Position numbers and translations under genes: made by a program. The notes beneath the pieces are model-generated. The model ran no database searches. It was not told the DNA's origin and worked only from the letters and a program-made list of their open reading frames with translations. Below are positions 35,272-44,377 of a DNA stretch of 64,000 nucleotides, piece by piece (positions within the stretch are counted from its first letter, which is position 1; each line of letters starts with the position of its first letter). Source of the DNA: Bacteroidales bacterium (GTDB lineage Bacteria > Bacteroidota > Bacteroidia > Bacteroidales > F082). The stretch covers positions 1 to 64,000 of the forward strand of contig JACFNF010000013.1 of NCBI GenBank assembly GCA_019454985.1. The letters are read 5' to 3'.

Positions 35272-37812
35272 CTATGTTTTGGATTTATTTTGTTTGGCCA
35301 ATTGTTTCATGGCGCGAAGATAAGTCTTTCTGAAGACATCGAAACGCCGGTCGTTGCCCACCAATTCTAAAACTCTTTTTTCGGGATTTGCCAGACCATG
35401 CTCAGCATCGGACACAGCTAGCAAAGATGCCGCTTTTTCGAAAAGATTCGAAGCTGACGCCCAGTCAAAAGTCAGTCCGGCAAGCATTTGGATGTAAGCT
35501 ACGGTTTCAAGCGTATCCAAATGATTCAAATGGTAACTGAGCATTTGAAGGGTATAAACCGGATTATGCTGGCTTCGGACAAAGTCGAACAAACGGATAT
35601 GTTCAGCGCCAAACCGTTCGAGATGATATTGCGAAATCTGTTGATCGAAAAGAAGGTATTGCGGGATAGCTGCCGTAAAGCCATTGCTGTAAAGTAATGA
35701 TGTAACCGATTGAAAATCGTGCTGATATCTAAACAAATCAGCATAATCGGCCAGAAGCTGTTTAGCTTTGGAAGCATCCAGATAACAACCCTGATTACCG
35801 GCTTGAATCTCAATAGCTTCATTCAATGTGGCTTCGAGTGAAGTATATTCCCGTTGGGCGATCATTTTTTCTGCCGCTTTCATTAAATCATCCATACGAA
35901 AACGGTTGTTCAGGCAGATTCGTTCCACCATTCCCTGATCGAGCCGGCGAAAGGCGTCGCGGATATTGGGTTTTTTATCAAGATGGTTTTTAACCGCAAG
36001 ATCGGTGGCTTTTTGATACAGACCCCAGGCTGCAACCATCTCGTTCGCCCAAACCTTCAGTCGCGCTTCTTCAATCATCTGTAACACAGTGTTTTCCACT
36101 GAGCCAAACTCAGCTCCTACAGGCTTGTTGACATCGTTCAGATTAGGGAAAGCAGCCAATTGTTTTTGAGCCTGAATCTCGTTTTGAAGATGAAATGCTT
36201 CGGTGCTGGTTCTCAAAAAAGCAAGATGATCTTTTTGATAATCAAGCGCGTAGCTCAACCTACGTTCGGCTTCAACCAGTTCGCCCGCCGACAAATAAGC
36301 CCTTGCTTCGCTGACCAATTCTACAAATACCAGGCGGTAAACGTTAAAAAGCGCAAGGTTAATCTGTTCCTGATAGTTTAGGTTGTAGTAGGTTTGGGTG
36401 AGTGCGTTGGCTTCTTCTAAAAGCGCAATGGCCTGTGCATATTGCTTTTGGTCAATCAGATAGTTGGCTTTTCTCAAATAAGTTTTCAGCAACTCATCCG
36501 ATTCGGCAGCAATTCGATTCACCAAACCATTTTGAGGATGTTTTTGGATAAAAGCCTTCGACTTTTGTTGATAGGACCTTGCTAGGGTCTCGTTTCCGGC
36601 GCTTATAGCTTTGGATGCAATTTGAAGATAGGAACGCAGGAGTCCGAGTCGTGAAGCCTGAGCCCTTTCCTTTACTTCGTTGGCTGCCGAAACATGTCCG
36701 CGGGACTGAAGCACCTGCATTGCATCTTCGTAATACCCATAGGCATTGGCAAAATCGTTGGCCTGATGAAGCGAATCGGCCAGCGAAACTACCTCAAATG
36801 CCAAAGCTTCAGCTATTCCCTTTTGGGCACCTGCCTTGTCAAAAAGAGCTGAAAGGCTGTAAAAATTGCTATCGGGTAGTAATCGCCCGGTTTTTAAAAG
36901 AAGTTCATGGTTGCGAAAGTCATTCTGCAATGCTGCACGCAGACTACGCACCATATCGGCCCGATAAACTGCCACAATCTGATTCAATTGTTCGTACCCG
37001 CCTGCTGCCTGTTCCAACAAGGTTGTATAACGAACCAAATTGCGCTGTAAAGCCGCAGCTTGTTTCCAAAGCCCGGCAGGATCGGCTCCGGATTGTTCCA
37101 TCCAGCTCAGGCTTGTCGTTTCCTTTAGCAAATACAGGCTTTTCCGCAGTTGCTCACGGCGCAGAAAAAGCTGTGCCACATCATTGAGTGATGCATTCTC
37201 TTCGGAGCTTGTTTTGGCAAGCAACTTTTGAACATATTCCGACAATGCCCAATATTGATTGGCCTGCATCAGGGCTTCCTGCAACGCATCAAGCTTTTGC
37301 TCGCTATAACCCATACTTTCGACACCACCGGAAGCTTGCGCTGCCAAATTGGGCTGAAATAAACCAAGGTCAAGCTCAAAAGGCAAATCAGTGATTGTTT
37401 TCTGGAATCTCGTCCTTTCAGAAACGGTGAGGGCAACCCAACCGCTCAGAATGTCGGGATAAAGCAGTTTCCCCAGAGGGAAGTGCCGATATTCGGTTTG
37501 ACCACTAACTTGAGGTTGATCAAGTTTCAGGCGAAGTTTCCGCTCGTTGAATCCGGTACTGACAGCAGAAAATTCAAATGGAATCTGGATACGGGTTTCC
37601 CAATCACGCTGCTGACTCTCGTTACCTGAGGTAAGCATCCCGAGCAATTGTCGTCGAGTCTTGTCATCAAATCCGGGCGTATTTTTGTCGTTGATGGTGA
37701 TTTGAAAAGTGGAATAATTCTGGGCAAAACTTTTTTTCAAAGGGACGGGCAAGTAACCCAGCATGATAAAAAGGCAACAAAATCGGATGAAAATGTAATT
37801 TTTCGGTTTCAA
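35272..37812 (-). CDS. Large exported helical-repeat protein of unknown function
   Basis: 846 residues. A signal sequence covers about 1-31 (hydrophobic FCCLFIMLGYLPV, then KKSFA-Q). Residues about 32-150 are beta-rich. The rest is almost entirely amphipathic helix with TPR-like pairs, such as LRKANYLIDQKQYAQAIALLEEANAL and LVEAERRLSYALDYQKDHLAFL. Typical TPR positions (W-LG-Y-A-P) are only partly kept. I do not recognise a named family. A periplasmic scaffold or outer-membrane-associated role is a guess. Its product may be functionally tied to pepE, 7 bases downstream. It has a -7 box 66 bases upstream. Confidence 0.7.
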   Translation of the reverse strand: MKPKNYIFIRFCCLFIMLGYLPVPLKKSFAQNYSTFQITINDKNTPGFDDKTRRQLLGMLTSGNESQQRDWETRIQIPFEFSAVSTGFNERKLRLKLDQPQVSGQTEYRHFPLGKLLYPDILSGWVALTVSERTRFQKTITDLPFELDLGLFQPNLAAQASGGVESMGYSEQKLDALQEALMQANQYWALSEYVQKLLAKTSSEENASLNDVAQLFLRREQLRKSLYLLKETTSLSWMEQSGADPAGLWKQAAALQRNLVRYTTLLEQAAGGYEQLNQIVAVYRADMVRSLRAALQNDFRNHELLLKTGRLLPDSNFYSLSALFDKAGAQKGIAEALAFEVVSLADSLHQANDFANAYGYYEDAMQVLQSRGHVSAANEVKERAQASRLGLLRSYLQIASKAISAGNETLARSYQQKSKAFIQKHPQNGLVNRIAAESDELLKTYLRKANYLIDQKQYAQAIALLEEANALTQTYYNLNYQEQINLALFNVYRLVFVELVSEARAYLSAGELVEAERRLSYALDYQKDHLAFLRTSTEAFHLQNEIQAQKQLAAFPNLNDVNKPVGAEFGSVENTVLQMIEEARLKVWANEMVAAWGLYQKATDLAVKNHLDKKPNIRDAFRRLDQGMVERICLNNRFRMDDLMKAAEKMIAQREYTSLEATLNEAIEIQAGNQGCYLDASKAKQLLADYADLFRYQHDFQSVTSLLYSNGFTAAIPQYLLFDQQISQYHLERFGAEHIRLFDFVRSQHNPVYTLQMLSYHLNHLDTLETVAYIQMLAGLTFDWASASNLFEKAASLLAVSDAEHGLANPEKRVLELVGNDRRFDVFRKTYLRAMKQLAKQNKSKT

Positions 37813-37877
37813 ATCCCCACCTCCGTCTTATAATAAATCAGTCCGTTAAAGTAATGTTTGTCTTTCGCATTTTAGGT

Positions 37878-37885
37878 CAAAATTA
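37878..37885 (-). promoter_or_regulatory. -7 box TAATTTTG of the helical-repeat protein gene
   Basis: Minus-strand TAnnTTTG match 66 bases before the start at 37812. Confidence 0.35.
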
Positions 37886-37909
37886 TGATTTTTTCCCTTT
37901 TCAAACACA

Positions 37910-39586
37910 TCAAATGTCGTTGGACTGCCTTTGCTGTTCTGGTTCAGGCACAGCAGCAAGCACAAAAAAACAATAGAAAAAGGCAAAAAGGGTAACTCCT
38001 GTTTGTGTTTCCAAGGTATCCTCGGAAAACATTGAAAGCAACATGATCAGCCAAAAAACAAAAAGCCGGGCATCTTTGCTTGTCAGACGAAAAAGGAAAG
38101 GATAAAGAAGAACAATCAAAAACCAAATGAAGCCGAACAGCCCAAATCCGATCCAGAACGAAAGATACTGGTTGTGTGACCTCCAGCGTACCTCGGGTTT
38201 CAAACGGCTGTTCATCTCATCGTAAATCTGCCTGAAAGCTTCGGGGATGTCGCCTGTTCCCACTCCCCACCAAAAGTGTTTTTTAATCAATAAAAAACTG
38301 GCTTTCAAATGTTCAACTCTTTGCATCATGCTGCTTCCACTGGGGTCATTCAAATAGATAGACTGCTGGTAACCGGTGATGATTTTGGAGATTCGATTTG
38401 ATAATCCGGGCTTTTCGAGATATTCACGATTGGCAATTCCTTTTTCAATATGGCGGATATCTTCGGCGCTCAGCGCAGCCACTCCCTCGGCATCTTTTCG
38501 AAGGTCGGCTGAGGTAAGATAGCGAATAATGGTGTACATGATCAGTTGTCCGGCTTCGTCACGGCCATAAAAATCGTAATTGCTTCGCTGATTCCAGGCC
38601 TCCGCCAGTTCGCCCTCAGCAAAATAAATCCCGACATATCGGCCGTTTTCTACACCAAAATGAATGGTGTCGTGCCGGTAAGGGTTGCCAAGTTTTGAGA
38701 ACTTATCGAGTTTACTGATATCCAATGGTTTATGCTGAGACAATTTTTTGGAAACCCCGGCAATATAACCTATGGTGCCGACAACGAAAATCATTGCCGA
38801 AAATAATATCGCTACCTTGATTTTCCAAGAGCTCTGCCTGAAAACCAAACGTAATAACAGGATCAGTACAATCAGGAAAACGCTCAAAATCCCAATCACC
38901 GATTCCAGAATGATGAGGTAGCCCACAAACCAAAGTGCGACAATACCAAATATTAATTGTAAATAAAAAGGTATTCCTGGTTTAGAAAACATCTTGAGAA
39001 TCAGGAGGAAAAATGAGAATACCACCATGAGGGCAAAACGTACCGAACTGATATAAGGTGAAATATCCCGAATATCATCGAAGTCGCGTTTCAAATACAG
39101 ATGAATACTGATTAGTGTGCCGACAAACACGGCCAATACAAACATGCCGAGCAAAGCCTGTGTTTGTCTGCGGCTAAAACGGGGCATTGAGGCGATGATC
39201 AATGGCAGGATCAGCAAAGGCAGTTTCGTCCGGATATCTTTCCAGGCATATGTGAAATCGGTCGTGGTGATGAGCCCGATCAGATGCAAAGCAAACAATG
39301 AAGTCAGCATCAAAGCAGGCTTATTGGAAAAAAACAGTCGAAGCTTTCTGCTCAGCGAAATGCCAAATCGTCGAAAAAAATGATTAACCCGGCTCTGTTC
39401 CTGAATGGCATGGCCCCAATCACTGTTGTTTGATTTGGCTGATACATCATGGATAAGCCAGACAAACACAAGCATCATCTCGAAAACCGTGAGTGTGAAT
39501 TTGGAAAAAGGTAAGCTGATGGCTATCAGTACCATCAATACAAAATAGGCCGTTATCTCATTCCGTAACACACCATTCAGTTTCAT
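37910..39586 (-). CDS. O-antigen ligase family membrane protein
   Basis: 558 residues with about ten to twelve hydrophobic segments (clusters at 10-40, 90-270 and 480-545) and a large periplasmic loop between about 285 and 480. The Wzy_C-type signature appears near the end of the loop: MQRVEHLKASFLLIKKHFWW, GVGTGDIPEAF and the charged RWRSHNQYLSFWIGFG. This suits WaaL/Wzy enzymes, which join or polymerise glycans on lipid carriers at the periplasmic face. Whether it is ligase or polymerase cannot be told. It sits 17 bases after the S41 protease gene in the rnpA-yidD-ctp run. Confidence 0.82.
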   Translation of the reverse strand: MKLNGVLRNEITAYFVLMVLIAISLPFSKFTLTVFEMMLVFVWLIHDVSAKSNNSDWGHAIQEQSRVNHFFRRFGISLSRKLRLFFSNKPALMLTSLFALHLIGLITTTDFTYAWKDIRTKLPLLILPLIIASMPRFSRRQTQALLGMFVLAVFVGTLISIHLYLKRDFDDIRDISPYISSVRFALMVVFSFFLLILKMFSKPGIPFYLQLIFGIVALWFVGYLIILESVIGILSVFLIVLILLLRLVFRQSSWKIKVAILFSAMIFVVGTIGYIAGVSKKLSQHKPLDISKLDKFSKLGNPYRHDTIHFGVENGRYVGIYFAEGELAEAWNQRSNYDFYGRDEAGQLIMYTIIRYLTSADLRKDAEGVAALSAEDIRHIEKGIANREYLEKPGLSNRISKIITGYQQSIYLNDPSGSSMMQRVEHLKASFLLIKKHFWWGVGTGDIPEAFRQIYDEMNSRLKPEVRWRSHNQYLSFWIGFGLFGFIWFLIVLLYPFLFRLTSKDARLFVFWLIMLLSMFSEDTLETQTGVTLFAFFYCFFVLAAVPEPEQQRQSNDI

Positions 39587-39603
39587 CGCCGACCTGGTAT
39601 TTA

Positions 39604-41250
39604 TTAATTTGATGATGAAAGAATGGTTTTGTACTCCGTAGAATTGTCTAAAACTGCCTTTGCCGCTTCCAAATCATCGTCCTTCTTCAAGGCAGAAATA
39701 ATTTTTCCTTTCTGATAATAATAGCGCGAAACGATTTCGATTTGCAGTAGTCTTCCAATCTCTTCGCGGTGTTTACGGATATCCTGTTCTTTGATGGCAT
39801 GAAACTGCTGCTCGAGGGCTTGCAACTGTTCCGAAACATCGGATAGATAGTTTTCGTTTTCTGCTATTTTTTTCAGTTCGCCAATCATTTTTTCACTTTC
39901 AGTTGTATATTGAAATTCCTCTTTCTCAATGAATTGCATAAAGTCATTATAAATTTCATCGGTAATGACAAAGTCTTCAGGGGCAGCAATGGAAGAATGC
40001 TGCAAAGCGAAACGGTTGGCAAATCGGAAAATGAAGTTGTTTGCATAAAGATTCGTCGTCACAGGGCTAAAATCAATTGCTTTAACCTGGATATCGGGTG
40101 TGATTCCGCCATTGTCAAAAACGGTACGGCCGTTTCGGGTCTTAAATGAGGAGGCCAGCGAATCTGGAATCTTTCCGCCATTCTCGGTTTTATGGCTGTA
40201 ATCAATTGCCTGGATACACCTGCCGCTTGGAATATAATATTTTGCCACCGTGATTTTCAGCTGGGTTCCATAGGATAAAGGCACAACATTTTGTACTAAT
40301 CCTTTGCCAAAAGTTTTTTGCCCGACCACCACAGCTCTGTCCAAATCCTGCAACGATCCGGCAAGAATCTCGCTGGCCGAAGCGCTGGCCTCATTCACCA
40401 AAACGGCTATCGGAATGTTCAGGTCGAGTGGTGCAAATCGTGTCCGATGAATACTGGTACGGTCGGGTGATTTGCCTTTTGTAGAGACAATCAGTTCGTT
40501 TTTATTGACAAAAAGATTTGCTATATCTACTGCCTCGTTGAGTAAGCCGCCCCCATTGCCCCTGAGGTCAATAATCAGACCTTTCAGTTTTTGCGATGCC
40601 TGCAACCGCTGGAAAGCCTCGCGGAAATCGTTGGCGGCATTTTGTGTAAATCCTGAAAGCAAAATATAGCCAATATCGTTGTCTAAAACAGCCGAATAAG
40701 GTATATTGTCGAGTTTTATTTTTTCGCGTGTCAGCTCTACCTCTATAGGCTCATCCTGACCTGCTCTCCTGACTTTCAGTTTCAGCGTGGAACCCGGAAC
40801 ACCTTTTAGCAATTCGCTGATTTCGGACGATGTTTTCTTAAACGCATCTATCCCATTGATTTCCAATATAATATCCCCGGGAATCAAGCCTGCTTTCTGA
40901 GCCGGAAAGCCTTCATAGGGTTCGCTGATGATCACATAATCGCCCGATTGTTGAATCAGTGAGCCAATGCCACCATATTCGCCCGTGGTCATGATACGCA
41001 TATCTTCAGACTGTGCTTCCGACACAAAAACGGTATAAGGATCAAGGTCGTCGAGCATGGCACGGATGGCCGTTTCGTTTAATTTTCCGGGATTAATTTC
41101 ATCAACATAATTAAGGTTTAACTCCTTAAAGACACTATTGTAAATATCAATACTTTTCGATATCTCAAAATTATTGTTCACCTGAGATATTAAAGCCGAA
41201 CAGGAAAAGCCAAAGGCAACAATCAGTGAAAGAATGCTTTTTTTATTCAT
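39604..41250 (-). CDS. ctp: S41 family C-terminal processing protease
   Basis: 548 residues. A signal peptide (1-22) is followed by an N-terminal helical region, a PDZ domain (about 85-175, with GGIGSLIQQ and PGDIILEINGI) and the S41 catalytic domain. Nucleophile S291 lies in NEASASASEI and the general base K316 in KTFGKGLVQ, 25 apart as in Prc/CtpA. A helical C-terminal extension (about 440-548) is typical of Bacteroidota members. It trims periplasmic or secreted proteins. It is linked to rnpA and yidD upstream with a 20-base gap. Confidence 0.93.
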   Translation of the reverse strand: MNKKSILSLIVAFGFSCSALISQVNNNFEISKSIDIYNSVFKELNLNYVDEINPGKLNETAIRAMLDDLDPYTVFVSEAQSEDMRIMTTGEYGGIGSLIQQSGDYVIISEPYEGFPAQKAGLIPGDIILEINGIDAFKKTSSEISELLKGVPGSTLKLKVRRAGQDEPIEVELTREKIKLDNIPYSAVLDNDIGYILLSGFTQNAANDFREAFQRLQASQKLKGLIIDLRGNGGGLLNEAVDIANLFVNKNELIVSTKGKSPDRTSIHRTRFAPLDLNIPIAVLVNEASASASEILAGSLQDLDRAVVVGQKTFGKGLVQNVVPLSYGTQLKITVAKYYIPSGRCIQAIDYSHKTENGGKIPDSLASSFKTRNGRTVFDNGGITPDIQVKAIDFSPVTTNLYANNFIFRFANRFALQHSSIAAPEDFVITDEIYNDFMQFIEKEEFQYTTESEKMIGELKKIAENENYLSDVSEQLQALEQQFHAIKEQDIRKHREEIGRLLQIEIVSRYYYQKGKIISALKKDDDLEAAKAVLDNSTEYKTILSSSN

Positions 41251-41270
41251 AAGGTCTTATTTTTCATTGT

Positions 41271-41501
41271 TCAAGGCACAGGATCATATCCACTACCGCC
41301 CCAAGGATGGCAAGAGCCAATGCGTTTGAGAGCCAATCGGCCGCCTTTCAGAATCCCATATTTCCGGATTGCCTCCACACTGTATTGCGAGCAGGTGGGT
41401 GTGTAGCGACACGACCGGCCGATATAGGGCGAAAGCGTATATTGGTAAACCCTGATCAAACCGATGGCAAGTAGCGAAAAAAATTTATTGACTCCCTTCA
41501 T
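41271..41501 (-). CDS. yidD: Membrane protein insertion efficiency factor YidD
   Basis: 76 residues, complete. The family signature is intact: [31 protein letters not shown] and [15 protein letters not shown], with the three conserved Cys. It helps YidC/Sec insertion at the inner membrane. It overlaps the 3' end of rnpA by 17 bases, the usual translational coupling of this pair. Confidence 0.96.
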   Translation of the reverse strand: MKGVNKFFSLLAIGLIRVYQYTLSPYIGRSCRYTPTCSQYSVEAIRKYGILKGGRLALKRIGSCHPWGGSGYDPVP

Positions 41502-41865
41502 TTAAATGGTTTAAACGTTCGATGATCTGGATTATTTTGTCCTCTATTGAGGAGTATTGTTCTATCTTTTTTGAAACATAAATCAAACCTACATCCATAT
41601 TTTTCAGTTTTTCGGTTTCGGGGCCGATATTTTTCCGCCATCCTTCTTTTATTCTGCGTTTCAACACATTACGATCAACAGCTCGTCTGAAATTACGCCG
41701 CGAAACCGATACCAATAAGCGAACAGGCTGTAGGCTTTCACCTCCACGATAAACATAAACCACCCGAAAAGGATGGATAAAAAACGATTCGCCAAGGTCA
41801 AAAAGGGTATGAACCGCCTTGAGCCCGCGCACCCGCATGTTTTTCGGTAGATGTTGACTGTTCAT
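41485..41865 (-). CDS. rnpA: Ribonuclease P protein component
   Basis: 126 residues from the ATG at 41865. The frame is open to 42003, but a -33/-7 promoter lies at 41887-41915 inside that extension, and the family length is 110-135. The RNA-binding RNR motif is present in [17 protein letters not shown], preceded by VRLLVSVSR. The protein joins RNase P RNA to mature tRNA 5' ends. Most bacteria have rpmH (L34) directly upstream; none is found here. It overlaps yidD by 17 bases. Confidence 0.95.
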   Translation of the reverse strand: MNSQHLPKNMRVRGLKAVHTLFDLGESFFIHPFRVVYVYRGGESLQPVRLLVSVSRRNFRRAVDRNVLKRRIKEGWRKNIGPETEKLKNMDVGLIYVSKKIEQYSSIEDKIIQIIERLNHLNEGSQ

Positions 41866-41886
41866 GAATCCATTGGAAAAGCGGCG

Positions 41887-41915
41887 CAAAGATACGTTCA
41901 AATCATACTGGCCAA
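41887..41915 (-). promoter_or_regulatory. Promoter of the rnpA-yidD-ctp run
   Basis: Minus strand: TTG (41915-41913), 18-base spacer, TATCTTTG (41894-41887), 22 bases before the rnpA ATG. It decides the rnpA start. Confidence 0.6.
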
Positions 41916-42003
41916 CACAGGGGAAGACACTAAATTCCGTCCTTTTGAACCTTTCCGGCCAAGGCGTTTGTACCAGCATCAAAAAATCTTTGAATTCCCG
42001 CAA

Positions 42004-42436
42004 AAAGTGAAGTCAAAGGCATTAATTTTTACAAAAATTATTTAACCGGCAGATTTTCTGTGTCTTACAATTAAATACTTGTCAAAATACCCGGAAATCC
42101 GGCCCTCGATTGACTTGATAAAAAGCCTCTTCTAAGGAAGAGAAACGGTTGAAACCGAAAAAAAACACAGGCTGTTTGTTGCCCAAAATGAAAAATTATT
42201 AACATTGCACCGAATTTTAATCTTACAGCTATCAGATAGTTAACCGAAAGCGTACTCTGTTCAACCCATGTACCACCGTAGCGCCATAACTGTCTTTTAC
42301 CCTGGAGAATCCCTCTTCCGGCTTGCTGTTTTCCAAACTAAACTGAACATTATATCACTTTGGAGATTCTCTAATCTTCAGTAATTCACCTCATTTTCAT
42401 TCAAATTAAAATCTCAATCAAAAGTATTTTTTCAAA
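42004..42436. other. Unexplained 430-base intergenic block, possible RNA gene or decayed repeat
   Basis: No full gene fits. On the minus strand there is a -7 box TACTTTTG (42426-42419) and, about 280 bases on, a terminator-like hairpin (ctcttc 42127-42132 / gaagag 42137-42142, then gcttttt). Between them lie gagaatc (42305-42311) paired with gattctc (42365-42371), and an open minus-strand stretch of 40 codons (42354-42232) without a start codon. A plus-strand frame from the ATG at 42268 also gives 38 codons. These facts suit either a small RNA or a dispersed repeat. Confidence 0.3.
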
Positions 42437-42655
42437 ATGAAACCGGGAAAGAAAAAGATGCAACCGAAAATGCATCAGAAAGATCTCACTCAAAATGATG
42501 AATTTGTCAAAAGACCTGGGAAAAAAGTCAACGTCAAACGCGACCGTAAGCTCAGCATTTACGACCGTATGGATGAAGACGATGACAATCTTGAGTTTGA
42601 CTTGTACGGTTACGAAGAAGAAGGATTTGAAGAAGGGGATGGAGATGAGTTTTAA
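42437..42655 (+). CDS. Small bipolar-charge protein of unknown function
   Basis: 72 residues. The first 45 are strongly basic (KPGKKKMQPKMHQK, then KRPGKKVNVKRDRK). The last 25 are strongly acidic (DRMDEDDDNLEF, then EEEGFEEGDGDEF). No hydrophobic core is visible, so it is probably disordered. The clean switch in charge and the downstream hairpin support a real gene. Nucleic-acid or ribosome contact is possible from the basic half, but no family is recognised. Confidence 0.55.
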   Translation: MKPGKKKMQPKMHQKDLTQNDEFVKRPGKKVNVKRDRKLSIYDRMDEDDDNLEFDLYGYEEEGFEEGDGDEF

Positions 42656-42717
42656 AGGCTGATTGACCACCGAATGGCACACAAGGTTGTTTCCGGGATC
42701 AGGAGACAGCCTTTTTT
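42654..42717 (+). terminator. Possible terminator of the small charged protein gene
   Basis: aaaggctg (42654-42661) pairs with cagccttt (42707-42714) followed by T3. The 45-base loop is long for a terminator. Confidence 0.4.
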
Positions 42718-42779
42718 GTATCAACCGGGATTCATCATCACACAAATATTCAAGTGTTTCCTGATAACAGCATTATTTC

Positions 42780-42787
42780 TATTTTTG
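42780..42787 (+). promoter_or_regulatory. -7 box TATTTTTG of the cytidine deaminase gene
   Basis: TAnnTTTG match 17 bases before the ATG at 42805, which argues against the longer frame opening at 42754. Confidence 0.5.
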
Positions 42788-42804
42788 CAGGAATAAGGGG
42801 ACTT

Positions 42805-43296
42805 ATGAAAAAAGAAACGATACAGATAGAATGGTATCATTATGATGATGCCACGAAGCTTTCGCCTGAAGATCAGTTTTTGTTGAATGAAGCTCATGAA
42901 GCTGCCAAACAGGCCTATGCACCTTATTCTCATTTCAAGGTAGGCGCGGCAGTCAGGCTGCAGGGAGGCATTATTGTGAGAGGGAACAATCAGGAAAATG
43001 TGGCTTATCCTTCAGGGCTTTGTGCCGAGCGCGTTGCGCTTTTTCACGCTCACGCCACTTACCCCGACAAGAAAGTCGAAGCGATTGCCATTACGGCAGT
43101 CAGCGCAAAAACCATTCTCGATGAGCCCGTTGCACCCTGTGGCGCCTGCCGGCAAGTAATGGCCGAATACGAGCATCGTGGTGGAATCCCACTGAAAGTG
43201 ATCATGCAAGGGCAAACCGGACGGGTTTTGGTTGCGCCATCAATGGCGGGTCTGCTACCATTTTCATTTCTACACGATTTTTTAGACAAATACTAA
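42805..43296 (+). CDS. cdd: Cytidine deaminase
   Basis: 163 residues from the ATG at 42805. The zinc site is complete: C and catalytic E in SGLCAERVALF and the two Cys of PCGACRQVMAE. YAPYSHFKVGAAV and NQENVAYPSG bind the nucleoside. The enzyme deaminates cytidine and deoxycytidine to uridine forms for pyrimidine salvage. The N-terminal 25 residues are slightly longer than in the short tetrameric enzymes. The ChaN-like gene starts 4 bases after the stop. Confidence 0.95.
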   Translation: MKKETIQIEWYHYDDATKLSPEDQFLLNEAHEAAKQAYAPYSHFKVGAAVRLQGGIIVRGNNQENVAYPSGLCAERVALFHAHATYPDKKVEAIAITAVSAKTILDEPVAPCGACRQVMAEYEHRGGIPLKVIMQGQTGRVLVAPSMAGLLPFSFLHDFLDKY

Positions 43297-43300
43297 CATC

Positions 43301-44170
43301 ATGAAATACAAGATATTACTATTAGCTTTTCCGTTTCTTTTAATGTCGTTCAAAACCGATAAACCAGCTTACCGGCTTTTTTCAGGGAAAGGAAAGGAAG
43401 TGAAGTTCAAACGTTTGGTGAAAGAAGCCCTTGAAGCTGATGTTATCTTTTTTGGTGAATTTCACAACAATCCCATTGTACATTGGTTGCAAATTGAACT
43501 CACTACCGAGCTTTTTCGAAAGCATCCGGATGGCCTCATCCTGGGAGCCGAGATGTTTGAAGCCGATAACCAACAGGCATTAAACCAATATTTAGCCAAC
43601 GGGATAAATGCCGACAGCCTGAAAAAATCAGCCAGGCTATGGCCTAACTTTGATACCGATTATGCTCCCCTGCTCGATTTTGCGCGCGAAAACCATCTCC
43701 ATTTTGTAGCCACCAATATTCCACGTCGTTATGCTACAATGGTTTTCAGGCATGGTTTTGAAGTACTCGACAGTTTGCCCGAAAACGAAAAAGCATGGAT
43801 TGCGCCTCTCCCCATAGCCTACGATGCAAACCTCTCGGGCTATAGCAATATGCTCAAAAACATGGGCGATATGACACATGGCCGCAAGATGGACAATCTA
43901 CCCAAAGCACAGGCAGTGAAAGATGCCACCATGGCCTGGTTTATTCATCAAAATTTAGATCCTCATAAAATTTTCATCCATTACAACGGCGCTTACCACA
44001 GTGATGATTATCAAGGAATTATTTGGTATTTGAAAAGGTTGAACCCCGAAGTTAAAATCCTTACCATCAGTGCAGCGGATACAGACGATATGGCGTCGTT
44101 CCCAAATGATAAGAAAAACCAAGCCGATTTCATTGTGATTACCCCTACCAACATGACCAAAACCCACTAA
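43301..44170 (+). CDS. ChaN-family (heme-binding type) exported protein
   Basis: 289 residues. An N-terminal signal (KILLLAFPFLLMS) lacks a lipobox Cys, unlike many ChaN lipoproteins. The ChaN fold is shown by DVIFFGEFHNNPIVHWLQ, LGAEMFEADNQQALNQYL, FVATNIPRRYATMVFRHG and IFIHYNGAYHSDDYQGIIWY. ChaN of Campylobacter stacks two hemes, and the family is distantly related to TIKI/EreA-type hydrolases, so heme handling or hydrolysis are the options. It follows cdd by 4 bases, probably as co-transcript without a functional link. Confidence 0.85.
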   Translation: MKYKILLLAFPFLLMSFKTDKPAYRLFSGKGKEVKFKRLVKEALEADVIFFGEFHNNPIVHWLQIELTTELFRKHPDGLILGAEMFEADNQQALNQYLANGINADSLKKSARLWPNFDTDYAPLLDFARENHLHFVATNIPRRYATMVFRHGFEVLDSLPENEKAWIAPLPIAYDANLSGYSNMLKNMGDMTHGRKMDNLPKAQAVKDATMAWFIHQNLDPHKIFIHYNGAYHSDDYQGIIWYLKRLNPEVKILTISAADTDDMASFPNDKKNQADFIVITPTNMTKTH

Positions 44171-44326
44171 TTATCAACAAAAATTGGCCTCTATTGACAC
44201 AAGTCTCAAAATTGGAATCTAAGTTATTAAGAGAATGAAATTGATTCAAATAAGTTTTATTAAAATCTACCCCGCTGAATAACAATATTTTAAAAAATTA
44301 ATAGAGATTTCTTTCTAAATTCCATA

Positions 44327-44367
44327 TTGGATTGATGGAATTGTTTTAATTTTGGTAATTCATTACC
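44327..44367 (+). promoter_or_regulatory. Promoter and palindromic operator candidate of the Rrf2 gene
   Basis: TTG (44327-44329), 17-base spacer, TAATTTTG (44347-44354). The -7 box merges with the palindrome ggtaat-tc-attacc (44354-44367). In-frame flanks extend the symmetry to TTTT...AAAA. An operator here would block the promoter, so self-repression by the Rrf2 protein starting at 44378 is likely. Confidence 0.55.
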
Positions 44368-44377
44368 CAAAACCGAG

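Noticed and set aside
41866..42003. N-terminal 46-residue extension of rnpA
   Set aside because: Contains the promoter, and the family length fits the ATG at 41865.
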